Positions 6,809 to 8,753 of a stretch of DNA of 8,753 nucleotides are shown here, piece by piece. Position 1 is the stretch's first letter, and each line of letters starts with the position of its first letter. Under the pieces are notes generated by a model. The model was not told where the DNA came from and did no database searches. It saw only the letters and a list, made by a program, of their open reading frames with translations. The position numbers and the translations under genes were made by a program. The stretch is from Nitrosomonadaceae bacterium (GTDB lineage: Bacteria; Pseudomonadota; Gammaproteobacteria; Burkholderiales; Nitrosomonadaceae): contig CAKKRO010000081.1 of the NCBI GenBank assembly GCA_919902625.1, forward strand, positions 1 to 8,753, read 5' to 3'.

Positions 6809-6838
6809 GTTGGGGTTTACAAGCTCACCCCAACCTAC
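6809..6838 (-). repeat. REP sequence, right inverted copy
   Basis: The same 8-bp stem as the left copy is present (6809-6816 with 6827-6834) and ends in CTAC (6835-6838), the complement of GTAG, so this copy points leftwards. The stem is identical to the left copy while the loop differs in several bases: left GAGCCCGCGA, right GAGCTTGTAA when read in the same direction. Stem conservation with loop drift fits selection on the hairpin. Confidence 0.85.
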
Positions 6839-6888
6839 AGGCCGTCAGATAACAACAAGATAACTTTCATCTAAACAATTGCTTGTGG

Positions 6889-6921
6889 TAGTAATATCTT
6901 TATAGCGTACAATCATTACTA
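6889..6921. promoter_or_regulatory. Inverted repeat over the promoter of the ParE-type operon
   Basis: TAGTAAT (6889-6895) and ATTACTA (6915-6921) form a perfect 7-bp inverted repeat 19 bases apart. Between them lie two possible -10 boxes, TATAGC (6901-6906, with TTGCTT at 6879-6884 as -35) and TACAAT (6908-6913). The right arm touches the antitoxin start codon. Toxin-antitoxin operons are usually repressed by their own antitoxin at such dyads, so this is a sensible operator candidate. If TACAAT is used, the mRNA would be nearly leaderless, which fits the lack of a Shine-Dalgarno sequence. Confidence 0.4.
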
Positions 6922-7154
6922 TGAAAAATATTTCCATTTCCGACATTCTTCAATTACCGGTGCAGGAGCGAATTCGTCTCGTTGAGCTCATTTGGGATAG
7001 TGTCGCAGCCGTACCGGAAGCTGTTGAAATATCACCAGAGCTAAAAGCCGAACTTGAGGCCCGTTTGGCGGAATTCGAAGAAAACCCGGATGCCGGATTT
7101 TCATGGGAGCAAGTCAAATCACATCTGAATGATGGTTCATGGCGTTCCGTCTGA
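6921..7154 (+). CDS. Addiction module antitoxin, Unstab_antitox/TIGR02574 type
   Basis: This 77-residue acidic protein has the family pattern: L-P-V-Q-E-R-I-R-L-V-E-L-I-W-D-S-V near residues 12-28, then S-P-E-L-K-A-E-L-E-A-R-L-A, and a C-terminal W-E-Q-V-K-S-H-L. Such small acidic antitoxins wrap around a ParE/RelE-type toxin and are degraded quickly. The gene overlaps the toxin gene by 16 bases, indicating one operon with coupled translation and antitoxin first. The N-terminal helices could serve DNA binding or dimerisation. The family assignment is by pattern only. Confidence 0.85.
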   Translation: MKNISISDILQLPVQERIRLVELIWDSVAAVPEAVEISPELKAELEARLAEFEENPDAGFSWEQVKSHLNDGSWRSV

Positions 7155-7435
7155 AATTTTCCGCACGGGCATTGCGGGAAATTGGAGAAGCTCGAACGTG
7201 GTATGAAATGCAGAATCCTGGTCTGGGTGAAGAGTTTGTTGCTGCAATAGCGTTACAGCTTAAACGTCTGGAACAAGCGCCTATGCTTTATGCAGAAGTA
7301 ATTCCCAAAGTGCATCGCGCGTTTCTTCCTCGTTTTCCTTATGGCCTGTTTTATGCCGTGCGGCAGGATTTGGTGTATGTTTTAGCTGTATTACATGATG
7401 CTCGTAATCCCAGTCAATGGCCGAAGTTTCGTTGA
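7139..7435 (+). CDS. ParE/RelE-family toxin
   Basis: This 98-residue basic protein has the ParE fold pattern: K-F-S-A-R-A-L-R-E-I-G-E-A-R-x-W-Y-E near 6-23, a second helix E-E-F-V-A-A-I, then L-P-R-F-P-Y-G-L-F-Y near 68-77 and V-Y-V-L-A-V-L-H-D-A-R-N-P near 79-91. The motif R-F-P-Y-x-L-x-Y and the ending H-x-x-R-x-P are typical of ParE-like toxins paired with this antitoxin family. ParE toxins poison DNA gyrase while RelE toxins cut mRNA on ribosomes; sequence alone does not decide which applies here. Translation is probably coupled to the overlapping antitoxin frame, as only a weak Shine-Dalgarno sequence precedes the ATG. Confidence 0.88.
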   Translation: MAFRLKFSARALREIGEARTWYEMQNPGLGEEFVAAIALQLKRLEQAPMLYAEVIPKVHRAFLPRFPYGLFYAVRQDLVYVLAVLHDARNPSQWPKFR

Positions 7436-7533
7436 GTTTGCAACTGAAGCCTGCAGAAGTCTTGCGTAATCCAGCAGATCCAATTCTCGATTGGGAAACT
7501 GTAAAGCATGAGCTACTATCCTATGGTGGATGA
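7417..7533 (+). pseudogene. Possible remnant of a second antitoxin tail (38 codons)
   Basis: An ATG at 7417, inside the 3' end of the toxin gene, opens a 38-codon frame to TGA at 7531-7533. Its middle and end (N-P-A-D-P-I-L-D-W-E-T-V-K-H-E-L) resemble the tail of the antitoxin at 6921-7154 (N-P-D-A-G-F-S-W-E-Q-V-K-S-H-L). It lacks the N-terminal part of that family. It may be a relic of a second antitoxin gene joined here by recombination, or a short real ORF overlapping the toxin by 19 bases. The likeness is short, so confidence is low. Confidence 0.3.
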
Positions 7534-7658
7534 AGTTCATGATGAGTAATTGATCGTCCTCGTCATTTGCACCGGTCATCGCCGCTAAGTTTAACGGTAA
7601 ATTTGATCACGACAAATTAATTGATAACAATTAAGGCTTGAGCCTAAAGTAAATCCAA
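7534..7658. promoter_or_regulatory. Region ahead of the HEPN/MNT operon with a perfect dyad
   Basis: A perfect 7-bp inverted repeat, TTAATTG (7617-7623) and CAATTAA (7628-7634) around ATAA, lies 25-42 bases before the HEPN start codon. A second dyad, AGGCT-TG-AGCCT, overlaps its end at 7634-7645. A weak promoter may be formed by TTGATC (7603-7608) and AACAAT (7626-7631) with 17-base spacing, which would put the first dyad over the -10 box. The dyad is a candidate autoregulatory operator. No Shine-Dalgarno sequence is visible before 7659. Confidence 0.35.
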
Positions 7659-8072
7659 ATGAACGATCCTGATATCCGCTGGCAGCAGCGTTTTGCCAAT
7701 TACCAAAAAGCATTGCTGCAACTGCGAAGTGCTGTTGATCTCAGTAATCAACGCGCACTCAGCCAACTGGAAAAGCAGGGTGTTATTCAGGCGTTCGAAT
7801 TCACGCATGAATTAGCCTGGAATATGTTGAAGGATTTTTTGCGGGATCAGGGCAATCAAAATATCAAAGGTTCAAAAGACGCGACCCGTGAAGCATTCAA
7901 GGTTGAGCTGATTCAGGATGGCGAACAGTGGATGGCCATGATACAGAGCCGCAATATCTCTTCGCACACCTACGATGAGCGCACTGCCGAGCAATTGGTG
8001 GATGTGATCATTCACAGTTACTATCCATTGTTCGCCGCGTTGAAAATGGAAATGGAAAAATACCAGCCATGA
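7659..8072 (+). CDS. hepT: HEPN-domain toxin, HepT / HI0074 type
   Basis: This 137-residue helical protein belongs to the family once called nucleotidyltransferase substrate-binding (HI0074-like), now known as HEPN RNase toxins. It carries the active-site motif R98-N99-x3-H103 followed by Y105, that is R-x4-H-x-Y. In studied HEPN/MNT pairs this tyrosine is the residue modified with AMP by the partner, which silences the RNase. Family features also include W-x-x-R-F-x-N-Y-x-K-A-L near 8-19 and Q-A-F-E-F-T-H-E-L-A-W near 44-54. The stop codon overlaps the start of the antitoxin gene by four bases (ATGA). All key residues are intact, so an active toxin is likely. Its RNA target cannot be read from the sequence. 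Confidence 0.92.
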   Translation: MNDPDIRWQQRFANYQKALLQLRSAVDLSNQRALSQLEKQGVIQAFEFTHELAWNMLKDFLRDQGNQNIKGSKDATREAFKVELIQDGEQWMAMIQSRNISSHTYDERTAEQLVDVIIHSYYPLFAALKMEMEKYQP

Positions 8073-8392
8073 CCGAGGAGCGCCCGTTTGGTTTGCCACC
8101 TGCCACATTGGAAAAACTCAACAGCGTATTTGCGCGGCATGACGCCATTGATTCGGTGCTGATTTACGGCTCACGCGTCAAAGGAAATTACCGCGCAGGC
8201 TCCGATATCGATCTGACCATCAAAGGCGGCGCGATTTCGTTCGCTGAATTCATGCAGATTGAAGACCAGATTGACGATCTGATGCTGCCTTACTCCGTCG
8301 ATTTATCGCAATACCGCCAGCTTGAGAATACCGAGCTGATCGCGCATATTGACCGGGTTGGCGTGGCTATCTATACCCGAACCAGGAAATAA
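8069..8392 (+). CDS. mntA: MNT-domain nucleotidyltransferase antitoxin, MntA type
   Basis: This 107-residue minimal nucleotidyltransferase has the diagnostic motif G34-S35-x10-D46-x-D48 and a third acidic residue at D78 in Y-S-V-D-L-S, which together bind two metal ions and ATP. In known HEPN/MNT systems such a protein transfers AMP to the tyrosine of the HEPN toxin and so neutralises it. Its length and motifs are normal for the family. It is translationally coupled to the upstream HEPN gene through ATGA at 8069-8072. The order toxin-then-antitoxin is the reverse of the ParE-type operon before it, and also of the HI0073-HI0074 order. Confidence 0.92.
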   Translation: MTEERPFGLPPATLEKLNSVFARHDAIDSVLIYGSRVKGNYRAGSDIDLTIKGGAISFAEFMQIEDQIDDLMLPYSVDLSQYRQLENTELIAHIDRVGVAIYTRTRK

Positions 8393-8643
8393 ATGTATGG
8401 CGATAAGTCCGGTAAGTTTGTTAAAAATAAATTCCAGCGGGATGTTCAGGTCTATAACCAAGAATAATTGTTCTTGCGGCATTAGGGGTCGCGATAAATG
8501 AAAAATGCTCGCACACTTCAAGAAACGGCAAAACAACCCCATTCGGAATTTCCGAAGGAAGTAATCATGCAACATTTCGTGCGGGTTGTTTAATTCAAAC
8601 ACTAACCTTGATCCGTTATGCATAATTGTCTATGCTTGTTCGA
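8393..8643. other. Non-coding or decayed stretch right of the MNT gene
   Basis: No recognisable gene is present here. A perfect 7-bp palindrome with one central base (TTCGGAA, T, TTCCGAA) lies at 8542-8556. A near-palindrome of AAGAA and TTCTT arms lies at 8460-8475. A 31-codon plus-strand ORF (8498-8593) and a longer minus-strand ORF (8303-8623) that runs antisense into the MNT gene show no family resemblance. No T-run follows either hairpin, so neither is a convincing terminator. The stretch may be decayed DNA at the edge of the accessory block. Confidence 0.4.
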
Positions 8644-8751
8644 TTATTTTAGAGCCGGTAATAAGTCAGCCGAATCCGGCAGCGCATTCCAGGTGTTGCC
8701 GCCATGCACTTGCGTGACGCTGACCACGGCGGGATCAATCTGGCGTCTGAC
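8644..8751 (-). pseudogene. Truncated M20-family amidohydrolase/peptidase fragment
   Basis: Read leftwards from the window edge, an open frame enters at 8751 and stops at TAA 8644-8646. It encodes V-x-Q-V-H-G-G-N-T-W-N-A-L-P-D-S-A-D-L near its middle. The pattern T-Q-x-H-G-G-x-x-x-N-x-x-P-D-S-A-x-L is typical of the dimerisation domain of M20-family amidohydrolases (hippurate hydrolase or IAA-amino acid hydrolase type). Normal members continue for about 100 or more residues after this point, with a G-T-V-R-T-like strand and the C-terminal catalytic part. Here only L-P-A-L-K follows before the stop. The gene therefore appears cut at about 8660, and the protein should not be functional. Its 5' part lies outside the window. 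Confidence 0.7.
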
Positions 8752-8753
8752 GA

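Larger units (their letters stand above)
6198..6838 (+). mobile_element. REP-flanked RAYT element
   Basis: A RAYT gene is enclosed by two 30-base REP copies in inverted orientation (6198-6227 and 6809-6838). RAYTs are single-copy, chromosomally kept relatives of IS200/IS605 transposases, thought to spread or process REP hairpins. The close flanking by two inverted REPs is the classical arrangement. I see no target-site duplication, which fits the family. The right REP starts four bases after the stop codon. Confidence 0.8.

Noticed and set aside
6198..6838. Classical insertion sequence with target duplications
   Set aside because: No flanking duplication is seen and the protein is a RAYT, which is not expected to make one.
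7391..7579. Minus-strand ORF of 62 codons between the two toxin-antitoxin operons
   Set aside because: It overlaps the toxin end antisense, has no RBS or family likeness, and is probably a chance frame.
8498..8593. Plus-strand ORF of 31 codons with a palindrome inside
   Set aside because: No Shine-Dalgarno sequence and no recognisable features.
8303..8623. Minus-strand ORF of 106 codons
   Set aside because: About 90 bases run antisense through the well-supported MNT gene, and the remainder shows no motif. It may contain decayed coding DNA, but nothing supports a gene.

Overview
This window looks like a proteobacterial chromosome, probably a betaproteobacterium. The gene content and the moderate-GC style of the Mfd protein made me think of Nitrosomonas relatives, but that genus guess is an impression and not a proof. 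A housekeeping left part (1-4563) is followed by an accessory right part (about 4564-8660), which ends in a broken metabolic gene on the minus strand.

Left part: a secreted TPR-type protein (58-879, minus) is divergent from a full-length mfd gene (1102-4563, plus) for transcription-repair coupling. The 222-base gap between them must hold both promoters.

Accessory part, first block (4564-6195): two integron gene cassettes lie directly behind mfd. The first codes for an unrecognised protein with a possible HEPN-like signature and ends in an intact attC site (5327-5398) that folds into the expected hairpin with unpaired bases. The second codes for an HNH endonuclease of the HNH_5 type and ends in a site that has lost its hairpin. 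No integron integrase is in the window. A 20-codon ORF with a strong ribosome binding site sits just before the first cassette boundary and could act as a translational leader.

Second block (6198-6838): a REP-associated tyrosine transposase (RAYT) gene lies between two inverted 30-base REP hairpins, each with the GTAG tetranucleotide. Its left REP starts a few bases after the end of cassette 2.

Third block (6889-8392): two toxin-antitoxin operons in tandem. The first has an unstable-antitoxin-family gene overlapping a ParE/RelE toxin gene, with a possible operator dyad in front and a possible remnant of a second antitoxin behind. The second is a HEPN/MNT pair (HepT/MntA type) with a 4-base start/stop overlap and all diagnostic motifs.

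Right end: 8644-8751 (minus) is the interior of an M20-family amidohydrolase that stops abruptly in the middle of a conserved domain. This suggests the accessory block, or an associated rearrangement, removed the rest of that gene. Overall the region reads as a small island of cassettes, a domesticated-transposase element and addiction/defence modules between mfd and a broken metabolic gene.
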